Source of the DNA: Septoria linicola
Taxonomy: Eukaryota > Ascomycota > Dothideomycetes > Mycosphaerellales > Mycosphaerellaceae
DNA length: 64,000 nt
Assembly (NCBI GenBank): GCA_024114885.1
Contig: CP099418.1
Location: 2,914,001-2,978,000 of the forward strand
Direction of reading: 5' to 3'
The position numbers and the translations under genes were made by a program. Positions 54,164 to 64,000 of the stretch are shown here, piece by piece; the first letter of the stretch is position 1; each line of letters opens with the position of its first letter. Under the pieces are notes generated by a model that was not told the origin of the DNA, searched no databases, and was given only the letters and a program-made list of their open reading frames with translations.

Positions 54164-55165
54164 GATTGAATATTAGGAGTAGATACGAGGTTCGCTCAGA
54201 GGTACTGGAGTTGGACCTGACGAAATGTGAGGTGCAAGTGTATAGATATAGCGATTTGTTGAAAAGCGGTGAGTGACACCGCACCAGGTCCAGGATGGTT
54301 TCATCCCATAGACGAACAGGGCAACAGGACAAAAGAAATGGTTCAGCACTTCAACCGCTGTCGCATATATCGCTTCGTACAGAAAGTCAACGTACAAAAG
54401 CGTAGAGGTGCGTGAAGGCACGTTAGGAAAATGTGATGGCAGCATCGACGGTAGCACAAACCAGCGTCTGCATCGGCTATGTCTTATTGTCGCCAGTCAG
54501 TGGAGACGTATGCCTTGTTTCACGGACAATGCCATCGCAGCAGGCTGCAGCATCCGGGCGCGTCGACGCAGGATGAGACCGTGCCACCATTGATATCATG
54601 ACTGTTGTTGTCGTTGCCGCCAAAAAAAAAAGTGATCAGTAGAAATGTGCAAAGTAACTAGTGGCGCTGGGGATAGAGTAGTCGATGCTCTGAGATCGGC
54701 GGTGACCCTTCGCCAAGGACCAAACGAACCCTTGATTTGGTCGAGCATCGCAAGAGTCTCAACACGACTCTATCACCCACACGACTTGCGACCAGGACCG
54801 AGCGTCACTAAATCACCAGGTAAGCAAGCGTCTTCTGCACCTCCGGACCATCTGACCGTTCTGCTCCGCGCCGACGAGTGCGCCGCTGGCATCTGAGCCT
54901 GTTGCGCTGGGCCAAATTCGGCCTTCGATCAGCAGCAGCAGTCGGAAGAGAACACCTGTATCTCATCGCCAAGGCAGTCGCATTCCACGCCGCTGGGGGG
55001 CTTGACCTGCGTTTCTGGCCTTTGTTTTCTGTTCTGCTCTGCACTGCAGCGACCATTGCTAATTCACATCCACACAGAGCACCGGTCCATTAACCCGCAC
55101 GCTCTCACACACCACTCTCCACACCCACACTCTCCGCCACTTCCCACCCACCGCACACCGCCAAC
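54164..55165. other. 1-kb intergenic region upstream of ARF1
   Basis: Holds the divergent promoters of the hypothetical gene and ARF1. The ARF1 leader is pyrimidine- and CCA-rich (about 55080-55165), typical of a strongly expressed fungal gene. An A10 run lies near 54620. No gene recognised. Confidence 0.55.
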
Positions 55166-55844
55166 ATGGGTCTCACATTCTCGAAGCTGTTCGACCGCCT
55201 CTGGGGCAAGAAGGAGATGAGAATTTTGATGGTCGGATTGGACGCCGCCGGAAAGACCACCATTTTGTACAAGCTGAAGCTGGGTGAAATCGTCACCACC
55301 ATCCCCACCATTGGTGCGTATATGCGGCATTAGCGATGAGGCCTTGATGTTTGTGCTGACGCTGACTTTCGTGTGTGTGCAGGCTTCAACGTAGAGACTG
55401 TCGAGTACAAGAACATCCAATTCACAGTGTGGGATGTCGGTGGACAGGACAAGATTCGTCCTCTGTGGAGGCATTACTTCCAGAACACCCAGGGAATCAT
55501 CTTCGTCGTCGACAGCAACGATCGCGATCGTGTCGTCGAGGCCCGCGAGGAATTGCAGCGCATGCTGAACGAGGATGAGCTTCGCGATGCACTCCTCCTG
55601 GTTTTTGCCAACAAGCAGGATTTGCCAAACGCCATGAACGCAGCGGAAATCACAGACAAGCTCGGACTGCACAGCTTGAGGCAGCGTGCCTGGGTAAGTT
55701 TGGAAAGACCTGTCTCTCTCTTTGACCTAAACTAACACATTCGCTCTCCAGTACATCCAATCGACTTGTGCCACATCTGGTGATGGTCTCTACGAAGGTC
55801 TCGAGTGGTTGAGCAACTCGCTGCGCAAGGCTGGCCACAACTAG
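55166..55844 (+). CDS. ARF1: ADP-ribosylation factor ARF1
   Basis: Three exons (55166-55313, 55383-55693, 55752-55844), 183 residues; introns of 69 and 58 bp. Gly2 is the N-myristoylation site (MGLTFSKLF). GTPase motifs: GLDAAGKT, PTIGFNVET (switch I), WDVGGQDKIRPLWRHY (switch II), NKQDLPNA, and CATSGDGLYEGLEWL. Both introns fall at positions that keep the G-domain intact (after PTIG and after LRQRAW). The protein recruits COPI and clathrin adaptors to Golgi membranes. Length and sequence are almost invariant for class I Arf. The protein is certain; exon ends are well supported. Confidence 0.97.
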
Positions 55845-56453
55845 TTGAGTTCCCGATAATGCGATCATGACAACGCACGAATCCAACAGAAGCACATTGA
55901 GAGGCTCGATTCACGTGCAAATGGCCGACATGTAAGACTCGAGTTTGCGGCAGCAGGACAAGCAGAGGTCAACAGCATGCAAAGGAATTGTGGAAAGTCT
56001 GCAACAGATTATCTTCTTGTCTTGTGCCATAGCTAGCATACAGGTCGTGTCTCCTCAAATGCCGGGTCCCACAAGCAAGGCTACTGCGTTACTGGTTGAC
56101 GTTGTACGCCAGCGAGGGTCTTAGCAGGGCGTTTTCTACCGGGAATGCACGCGCGCGCAATGTACAATTTGAGTACGAAAGTCTGAACATTCACCACGTG
56201 TCCTGCACTCGAGCAAATCTCCCTGCCTACAATCTCGTTGTCGTCGATATTCGACGCACGAGTCGCGTGAGAGTCGTTGGTTGATGACGCTGAACACCAT
56301 CTCTTGGCGGTAGGCTCAGCCGACTGAATACTTCGTAAATAAGGTCTGGAGCACACTCACTCTCGACATTCCCTCACCACGTCCACCTAGACCCGAGCTC
56401 ACATGCTTCGATAACACCATATGATTCTGTGTGCCTGAGAGAAGCGCACAATC
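55845..56453. other. 609-bp intergenic region, ARF1 to NAT1
   Basis: ARF1 terminator and NAT1 promoter. No gene recognised. Confidence 0.5.
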
Positions 56454-58773
56454 ATGGCTCAGCCTCTGCCATCAAAGGAGCAGACGCTCTTCCGGCACTT
56501 GGTTCAACATTATGAGACCAAGCAGTATAAGAAAGGCCTGAAGGCCGCCGAGCAAATTCTGAAAAAGCATCCAACCCATGGAGACACACAGGCGATGAAA
56601 GCCTTGATTCTGAACAACCAGAGCAAATCGGACGAGGCGTTTGAGCTATGCAAGCTTGCGTTGAAGAATGCCATGCGCTCGCATGTCTGCTGGCACGTTT
56701 ATGGCTTGCTTTGGCGTAGTGTGAAGAACTATGAAGAAGCCATCAAAGCCTACCGCTTTGCCTTGCGACTTGAGCCTGACAGTGTGCAAATCCAGCGAGA
56801 CCTTGCGCTGTTGCAGGTGCAGATGCGCGATTATCCAGGCTATGTCCAGAGCCGCAACCAGATGCTGCAGGCGAAACCTGGGTTCAGGCAGAACTGGACT
56901 GCCTTGGCCGTGGCACTACACCTGAATGGAGATCTGGAGAAGGCAGAGGATGTGTTGGAAAAGTTCGAAGAGACATTAAAGCAGCCGCCGTCCAAGAGTG
57001 ACATGGAGCATGCGGAGGCATTGCTGTATAAAAACATGATCATTGCGGAGCGGGGCGATTACAAGCGGGCGCTCGAGCATCTTGAATCGATTCAAAAGAC
57101 GGCACTGGACAAGACAGCTGTGATGGAGAGCAAGGCGGCATATTTGCTCAAGCTCGATCGGAAGGATGACGCCGAAAAGGCGTACCGAGCGCTGCTGCAG
57201 AGGAATGTGGAGAAAAGGGCATACTACCATGGACTTGAACAAGCTCTAAGTCTTGACCGGAATCAGGCTGATGACCAGGAGAAGCTGTTGGCATTGTATC
57301 AAAGTTTCGCGGACAAAAGCACAAGAATCGATGCTGCGAGACGAATCCCCCTGGACTTTTTACACGGCGAGGCCTTCCGACAGCACGCAGATCAATACCT
57401 TCGCAAAGCGTTCACTAAAGGCGTGCCAAGCACATTCGCGAATGTCAAGCAGTTGTACGCGGATGTTGAGAAGCGCGACACAATTCGGGACCTTGTCGAG
57501 AGCTATTCGCACGAAGAGCCCCAAGTCAATGGAGGTGCGGAGCAGCATGATGCCAATGGCACTACGAACGGCACCTCCAAGGCAAACACTGGTGATCGAT
57601 CTGTGTCCTGGTCACTCAGCGTGAACTACTTCCTTGCACAACACTACAACTACCATGTTTCCCGCGATCTTGTCAAAGCGCAGCAGTACATCGACAAGGC
57701 CATATCTCTGAACCCACAAGCGAACGACTACACGTACCAGATGACCCGTGCACGAATACTGAAGAACTCAGGCGACGTGACAGCGGCATCGAAAGCCATG
57801 AACGCCGCGCGGGAGATGGACCTCAGGGATCGCTACATCAACACCAAATGCGCCAAGTACCAGCTTCGTAACGATGAAAACCAAGCCGCGCTGAGCACGA
57901 TGGGGCTATTCACTCGTAAGGAAGCTATTGGTGGGCCCCTGGGTGACCTCCTGGACATGCAGTGCATGTGGTACATCACGGAGGATGGCGAGTCCTACCT
58001 CCGGCAAGGCAAGCTCTCACTCGCGCTCAAGCGCTTCAAGGCTGTGTACGACATTTTCGAGGTGTGGACAGAGGATCAGTTCGACTTCCACACGTTCTCG
58101 CTGCGGAAGGGTATGATCCGCGCCTATGTCGACATGATACGATGGGAAGACACATTGCGAGAGCATCCATTTTTCACGCGTGCAGCGCTATCAGCAGTCA
58201 AGATCTACTGCATGCTATTCGATCGTCCCGAACTTGCTAATGGAGAACATGCCAACGGCGGTCAGAGCGAGGCGGAAAAGAAGAAAGCAGCGAAGAAAGC
58301 GAAGAAGGAGGCCGAGAAGGCAGAGGCGGACAAGAAGGCAGCAGCAGCAAAGAAGCCTGTACCCAAGGGCGAAGACGATGAGGCGGCGCGCAAAGAAGAC
58401 AAGGATCCACAAGGCATCGAGCTACTGAAGCAGGCGGGCGAAAAGCCACTGGACGAGGCAATGAAGTACATCACACCTCTGCTGGAATTGAGCCCGCGAA
58501 ACCTGGACGCACAACTCGCGGGCTTCGAGGTGTACATTCGTCGAAGTAAGTGCCCAGTGCGAGATGTAGTTCTCGACCCAAACTATGCTAACCCTTGACA
58601 CAGAGAAATATTTGCCGGCCCTGCGGTGCCTGCGCTCAATACAGTCGGCGGATCCAGCTCACCCCAAGAGTGAAGAGCTGACCAGCCGCCTGAAGCTCGC
58701 TGTGGACAAGGACGACCAGCCTATGCCAGCGCCGGCTAAGCAGGCGCTTACCGAGCTGTTCTCTGCCGCATAA
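56454..58773 (+). CDS. NAT1: NatA acetyltransferase auxiliary subunit NAT1/NAA15
   Basis: Two exons (56454-58545 and 58604-58773), 753 residues; the 58-bp intron has a GTAAGT donor, CTAAC branch and ACAG acceptor. TPR-type helical repeats run throughout: LVQHYETKQYKKGLKAAEQI, HVYGLLWRSVKNYEEAIKAY, ALAVALHLNGDLEKAEDVLE, NYFLAQHYNYHVSRDLVKAQ, MWYITEDGESYLRQGKLSLA, LKRFKAVYDIFEVWTEDQFD. A long Lys/Ala/Glu helix (KKKAAKKAKKEAEKAEADKK) lies near residues 605-630. This is the ribosome-binding scaffold that holds the Naa10 catalytic subunit and acetylates nascent N-termini. Length and order are normal. Confidence 0.94.
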
Positions 58774-59153
58774 AGTGTTGCTAGATCTGCACATTGGTGT
58801 CGATTACGGTCCAGTATCAGTGACATTGCGAACACTGAACAACACTGTGTTCAGTGTCACAGGCAGCTTCCGTAGCGAGCGACTAGAAGGCGCCAATCTC
58901 TGCGATTTGGCTCGTGATACAGAGTATCTGGATTCATGATACAGTGCCCGCTATCAGCACACGCAAATAGGCCGTTTGCAAAGTACCCAGCCGCGCACAG
59001 CATGCATTTCATAGAGCTGGGGCGCAGCCGCTTGGTCACCTCCAATTCAGAGAAATCGCAAAGGTCTACTCCTCCTCACACTCAGCCTACATGCATGTGT
59101 AGTACGATGCCGTTCAAGCTGTCAGTGACATTCCGCCTGTGTATCTCCCCGTC
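58774..59153. other. Convergent spacer, NAT1 and GRN1-like gene
   Basis: 380 bp between two 3' ends. A short imperfect inverted repeat around GAACACTGAACAACACTGTGTTCAG-type sequence near 58830-58857 could form a hairpin. No gene. Confidence 0.5.
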
Positions 59154-60092
59154 TCAACCCTCGATATCCATTGCTCCACCAGTTGATTTTGTATCACCAA
59201 AAAGACCTTCAATCTTGAAGGGCTCCGCCAATTGACTGACGATTCGCACCTCGCCCTTGGATGTTGCCGCAGAGTTCGTTCGCTGCTGAAGCGCTGGCAG
59301 CTTCAATCTTTGTTCCTGGAGATCGCTGAGCACGGTCAAAGCGGCAGCTTGCAAGTTTGGTACACCGCCTCGACTCAGGCGACCTCTCTTTCTCGCGACA
59401 TCGACGAGAAATCTTGTCGTCACATCGCTGCCGGCTGTCACAAGAGGCGGTAGTTGATAGTATTCGAGGAGTTGTTGCAGTCCATCTGGAGTCTTCTGCA
59501 GGCGGGAGATGAGTCTGCTGACTGGCTTGATGGGCTCGTCGAAGACCTCTTTGGGCAGTCTCTTCTTCTGGGGCTCCGCCGATTTGGATGTAGGCTTTGC
59601 AGTCATATCGTTGTGCCCGTCTTCTTCGTCATCCTCTTCTTCATCTTGTTCATCGTCCTTCGTATACGCCCGCGCTCTCTGAGATGCGGAGGCAACGAGA
59701 GCAGCCATGGGGTTCGCATCCTCCCGCTCGTCCATCTCGTCGTCCTCTTCATGAGCATCGTCGCCCTCGTCATCATCGGAAACGTCGATCTCGAGCGTCG
59801 CAGCGCCGTCCGTAGCATCCACGGCCCTCCCCTCCCTCTGTGCTCTCGCAATGTCCCGTTTCTGCGCCTTCTCTTCCTCTTTCCGGCGCTTATTCTCCTC
59901 GATCTCAGCTAAGACTTTGTCCTTGTAGGGGAACAAGTTGGGCACGCCTGGGTCCTTCTTCAGACGGGAACGCCATTGCGGATTCTTCTTCGCCTCTTTG
60001 CGCTCTTTGCGCTGCTTGTTCGCGGAAGCCTTTTGGATCTTGTGCCGCAAGCGCACTGACACTCGTTTGGACTGCGGTTTTCCGACCTTCAT
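59154..60092 (-). CDS. GRN1/nucleostemin-like protein lacking the GTPase domain
   Basis: A 312-residue single-exon frame. The N-terminus is unmistakably the GNL3L/Grn1 domain: MKVGKPQSKRVSVRLRHKIQ, then KNPQWRSRLKKDPGVPNLFP and YKDKVLAEIEENKRRKEEEK. The C-terminus matches the family tail after the GTPase: EPIKPVSRLISRLQKTPDGL, LLEYYQLPPLVTAGSDVTTR, FLVDVARKRGRLSRGGVPNL, QAAALTVLSDLQEQRL. Between them, where relatives have a circularly permuted GTPase of roughly 250 residues (NKxD, GxPNxGKS, DxPG), there is only an acidic linker (DEQDEEEDDEEDGHNDM). No G motif exists anywhere and no intron could hide it. Full-length members export pre-60S ribosomes. This could be a decayed paralogue, a dominant-negative-like regulator or an assembly deletion. 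Confidence 0.8.
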   Translation of the reverse strand: MKVGKPQSKRVSVRLRHKIQKASANKQRKERKEAKKNPQWRSRLKKDPGVPNLFPYKDKVLAEIEENKRRKEEEKAQKRDIARAQREGRAVDATDGAATLEIDVSDDDEGDDAHEEDDEMDEREDANPMAALVASASQRARAYTKDDEQDEEEDDEEDGHNDMTAKPTSKSAEPQKKRLPKEVFDEPIKPVSRLISRLQKTPDGLQQLLEYYQLPPLVTAGSDVTTRFLVDVARKRGRLSRGGVPNLQAAALTVLSDLQEQRLKLPALQQRTNSAATSKGEVRIVSQLAEPFKIEGLFGDTKSTGGAMDIEG

Positions 60093-60344
60093 CGTTACAG
60101 GAAACTGGATCGGGATGTCGAATTATGTCTATTCACTAGCGAGACTGGAACAGTCAGTGGGTGCTCGCAACAAGTCGAGATTCCAGACTTTTATGTGCCA
60201 AGACTGATTTAAAGTTATGCTAGCGCAGGGTTCAATAAGGTGGGCCATTCTGACCAGTCCGCTATATCAAACCTCCGCATGCGGCTACGCTCTCTATTGT
60301 CTTTATTATTCACTTGCACTCGCACCTGCTATTATTATACGCTC
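60093..60344. other. Right border of the gene island
   Basis: Promoter side of the GRN1-like gene. CA and TG thin out and vanish by about 60,345, marking the RIP boundary only about 250 bp from that gene's ATG. Confidence 0.6.
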
Positions 60345-63096
60345 ACATTACGCTAGTAGCCTTACTATTATCGCGCTAATAATAATAGGACTTACTTAAT
60401 ACTAATATCTAGCTCGCTACTACTCTAACTATACCTAATAAATACTACTTTTATAGCGACTATAGGCGATAGCGAGGCCTTATATAGTACTCGTAGTATT
60501 AATCGCCTTAAGTAAGTTATAGTACGTATTCTACGACGCCTTTTAGCTTAGCTAATACTTAATAGTATACTTTACGCTACTAGTATAAGCTTAACGCTAG
60601 GTATAATTATATAAGCTAGTTAGGCTCTAGTTAAGGAGATAGATATTAACGAGATAGAGACTCCTAGGTAGGCAATTTTCGTACTCTCTATATACTCGCT
60701 ACTAACTCGTAGTATAAAATAGGCTATAGAATTCCTTAAACTTCTTCGACTACCTACGCTACTCTACTATACTAAATACTACCGACTATTAGTACTACGT
60801 ACTAGCGATATAGTAGAAGTTACTTAATAAAGTAGAAGATAGAGATAAGAATAAGAAGAAGGTTATAAAGAATACTCTATATAAGTTTAATAAGGCTAGC
60901 TATATAATAGAGACGACTTAAGATATTACTACTATTATACTATACTTATAGTATAAGCGTCTAGGTCTTAAGGAGTAGTATAAGATAGAGATAGGAGAGG
61001 TACCTTATATATACTATATACGTATAGCTAAATCTAGTTATTAGGCTAGTAAATAAGTTAGTAATAATAAGGATAGCGAGTCTAGTAGCGAGTCTAGTAA
61101 GTTAGAGGAGCTCCGTACCTATATAAAGGTATTAGAGGATAGGCTTAATAGGATAGACGGTATTATAGGAGGGATTAATAGCTAGATTAACTAGCTTAAA
61201 GTAGAAGCTAATAGTAAGGCTCGCGATATATAGAAACTATAGAAGGCTATATAGCTAAAGGACGACATTCCTAAGCCTATTATAGTCTAGTTAGTATAGC
61301 GAGTTTATAAGTAATCGAACTATAAGTTACTACGAGTATAAAAACTAATATCTACTCTTATCCTATCCTAGTATACTAATTCCTCTAATTCTATCTTTCT
61401 TAAGCTATAATTTAACTAGTATTTACTCTACGAGTCTATAGCGAGTACTATTTACTACTCCTAGTCTCTCTAGTAGTATATATTACCTATAGCTACTTCT
61501 ATCGCTTCGCCGCTAGCTTAATAGGTATAGTTAGCTCTATAGTTAGCTCTATAGTTAGCTCTATAGTTAGCTCTATAGTTAGCTATATTATTAGTTATAT
61601 AGTCGCTAGACTAGCCTATAATTACTTATTAAGCTCCGACTCTGTAGACTAAGTAGCTATAGGTTATAGAGCGAGCTACTATATAATCTCTAGACTCGTA
61701 GTACTCGTAGAGGCCTCGTTATTAGAAAGATTAATTATCTTAGGCGGCTTAATACTATCGTACTCCGCTATAGTCTATATACCCTTCTCTTACTTAATAC
61801 GTATTCTAGCTTTAGTCTTAATACTTATAAATACCGAGGATAAGCTCGCTTAACTCGTAGCTATACTCTTATAGTACTTACGTTTATCTATTTTACCTTT
61901 ATCTTTAGCTTTAACTTAAGAGCCCTTCCTCTAGTATATATAGATCTTAATTAAATAGGCCTACCTATTAGATTATTTCGCCTTCGGCTATCTAAATATA
62001 CTTATAGCCCTACTTATATTAGTGTTCTAATAGTCTATATATACCCTTTTAGATACTCGCTTAGGCTAATCGTCCTCTTAGAAACTAGTATAGAAGAATA
62101 CTTCTTTAAAGTCCTTAGTATCTATAATTAGCGTAGCTAGTAGCTATAGATAGCGAGAAAGGAAGTACTCTATAAGAGTTATATTATCGCTAGTATACTA
62201 GTCTTAATCTATCTATATATCTATAGTAGTATCGTATAGACGGATATCCTAGTACGTCTAAACGCTAGAGTTATTAATAGTAACGTACTATAGATAGAGC
62301 TTATATATATAAAGGAACTTAATTAGAGGCTCCTTCTACTTAGCTTTTAGTAGTAGAGTAGATACTAGACACTATAATAGTAATCTACTACTAGTATTAA
62401 GAGTAGTATATTTCTTAAGCTTAAGGATAGCCGTATTACGCTCCTTATTAGTAACCTAAGAGAGCGAAGAGAAGGTATTAGTAGTAGCTCTAGTATTTAT
62501 TCTAGAAGTAGTAACTATAGTACTCGTATAACTCGTAGGCGCTATAGTAGAGCGACTCGTTAAGGTAGGCGCTAGTATAACTAATAGCTCGTAGACGATT
62601 CGCTTATTTAGAGGGTTAGGGTTATATATAGCGTATTAACTATAGTAAAGATAACTACCGAATATATAGTTATATTTAACGCCTAATATTATATAGTACT
62701 TACTCTAAGGCTAGGCTATAGTTATAGTAAGCGAGCCTAATAGATAAGGTCGATCGGTAGAGAGTAAATAGTATAGGTTAAGAGAGAAGGAATAGTTAAA
62801 TATTTAGAAGTACGTACTCGCTAAGCCTCGTAGATATACTCGTAGAGTAGAGTTTTCAATACTATATTATAGGCTATTACTAATTAGGATAGCTCTTAAG
62901 GATTATTAACTTATAGATCGTTAGTAAACTCTATCTCTATAATTCTATTATCTTTATCGAGGATTAGTATACTATTAGAAGCTATAAATATATCTCTTAT
63001 TTGCTATATATTAATCTACCTACGTATAGCTAATAGCTTATTAAGCTTACTAAGCGTTAGCTATTATTATAATATAATATACTATAATATAAGTAT
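60345..63096. repeat. RIP-mutated repeat desert, right flank
   Basis: CA and TG almost absent, CG common, no ATG frames. A plus-strand stretch at about 61075-61330 still reads as a coiled coil (SESSSESSKLEELRTYIKVL, EDRLNRIDGIIGGIN), in which all interrupting stops are TAG or TAA where Gln codons are expected. This points to a former coding sequence killed by RIP; its family is not recognised. Confidence 0.7.
61526..61590. repeat. 12-bp tandem repeat
   Basis: About five copies of TTAGCTCTATAG, the last one diverged. It lies inside the RIP-mutated desert. Confidence 0.8.
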
Positions 63097-63254
63097 TATA
63101 AGAGCTAGGTAAGGTTAAAGATTAGACCTGCCTTAGGCTCGTAGGCTTAGTATATAGTATAATTATAGTACGCGTATATATCTAAAAGGAGGTAAGAATT
63201 AGTCTTACGATACCTTAATAGTCTTATTAGAAAAGCGCTCTATATATTACTATA
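63097..63254 (+). repeat. 5' LTR of a second gypsy copy, inverted relative to the left one
   Basis: 158 bp, reverse complement of the left LTRs with only transition differences (including CG to CA and CG to TA). The following sequence repeats the internal DNA of the left element, so this is a 5' LTR on plus. Confidence 0.9.
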
Positions 63255-64000
63255 TATCTCTTTTATAATTCTAATTCTTCTCCTTTTAAGAGTAGTAATC
63301 TATAGAGGCCTATAGCTCTCTAACGTAACGTAGGCATAGCGCCGCTAGAGCTCGTAATAGGTAAAGTAGACGATTAAGATAATCTTATAGAAGCTAATAA
63401 GGTTTAGGAGTAGAAGTCTACTAGTATAACTAAAGATAGTATATATATAGAGCGTATATAGCTTAAAGCTAAGAACTAGGAACTACGTCGTCGCTTAGAG
63501 GTACGCGCTCTACGACGAGAGAATAATTAGCTCCTTATAGAGTTAGAATCTCTATTCTTAGCTACTTCTAGTACTCTCGATATTAGTAATCTTAAAGACG
63601 ACGCTAGCGCTAGTATTATAGGTAGTATACTTTACGATAGCGTATCGTATACGCGATATAAAGGCTCTAAAGTTAGAGAACCTTATACCTTCTAAGGCGA
63701 GATAGTCTAAGAGGTAAGAGAGTTTATTCGTAGCCTTAAAGTAATCTTCTTTAATAGTCTATAAGAGTTTATTATAGAGGATTCGAAGGTCCTATATAGT
63801 ATTATATAGCTTATAGGCGAGGCGTAAGAGACCTAGTATAACGAACACTTTAAGGTAATACCTCTAGACTATACTTAGACTAAGTTTAAGCGCTTTATCT
63901 ATAATATTATTAGAGATTAGGTAAATCGTACGATCCTCGTAATAGTCGAGTATAAGAAGGCCTAATAGGGTAAGGGCTAAGGAGTACGCTAGTTCGCTAT
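63255..64000 (+). mobile_element. gag region of the second RIP-inactivated gypsy copy (runs off the window)
   Basis: Plus-strand sequence is a near-identical inverted copy of about 8300-9078. Reading through stops gives gag-like LEELR-type coiled coil, then GSKVREPYTF at about 63655-63700 and FIRSLKVIFFNSL just after, and FKRFIYNI near 63890. Stops are at Gln positions. The remainder of the element lies beyond position 64000. Confidence 0.85.

Overview
This window is nuclear DNA from a filamentous ascomycete, most likely a Dothideomycete (Mycosphaerellaceae-like; the family is inferred from protein character, not proven). The evidence is eukaryotic: genes lie on both strands without operons, introns are short (about 49-104 bp) with CTGAC/CTAAC branch points, and the proteins are typical fungal orthologues (PSO2, RRP1, an H3K9 methyltransferase, BOR1, PRP5, DPL1, PTA1, COA3, RPC25, ARF1, NAT1). 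There are no rRNA genes, CRISPR arrays or bacterial operons, and I recognised no tRNA.

Layout. Positions 1 to about 10,880 and about 60,345 to 64,000 are AT-rich repeat deserts in which the dinucleotides CA and TG are almost absent while CG remains common. This is a saturating C-to-T (repeat-induced point mutation, RIP) signature, and it also removes nearly every ATG. Dead mobile elements can still be read through the mutations: a Pif1/Helitron helicase on + (about 480-2000); a Ty3/gypsy LTR retrotransposon on - (2589-9236, with two 158-bp LTRs, a polypurine tract, gag, RT and integrase); and the 5' end of a second copy of that element on + (63097 to the end). The two retroelement copies face away from each other and bracket a gene island.

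The gene island (about 11.5-60.1 kb) holds 27 annotated protein genes: DNA repair (PSO2), rRNA processing and ribosome biogenesis (RRP1, a GRN1-like protein, a NUFIP-like protein), heterochromatin (kmt1), borate/anion transport (BOR1), secreted enzymes (GMC oxidoreductase, cutinase), a CHORD-CS co-chaperone, redox and aldolase enzymes, mitochondrial proteins (HMG-box protein, COA3, complex I 17.8-kDa subunit), RNA synthesis and processing (PRP5, PTA1, RPC25), sphingolipid breakdown (DPL1), vesicle traffic (ARF1), N-terminal acetylation (NAT1) and several uncharacterised proteins. They look like ordinary neighbours rather than one pathway. Many are divergently paired over short shared promoters.

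Most notable observations: a nucleostemin/GRN1-type protein whose GTPase core is missing although both flanks are intact; an H3K9 methyltransferase gene whose promoter is a 300-bp RIP-mutated island ending at its start codon, and whose chromodomain is complete only when a 34-codon first exon is recovered; the outward-facing RIP-killed retroelements at the island borders; a probable GC-AG intron; and very small coding exons (12, 14 and 29 nt) in RPC25, COA3 and the CHORD gene. Exon structures were worked out by eye from splice signals and protein continuity and have no transcript support.
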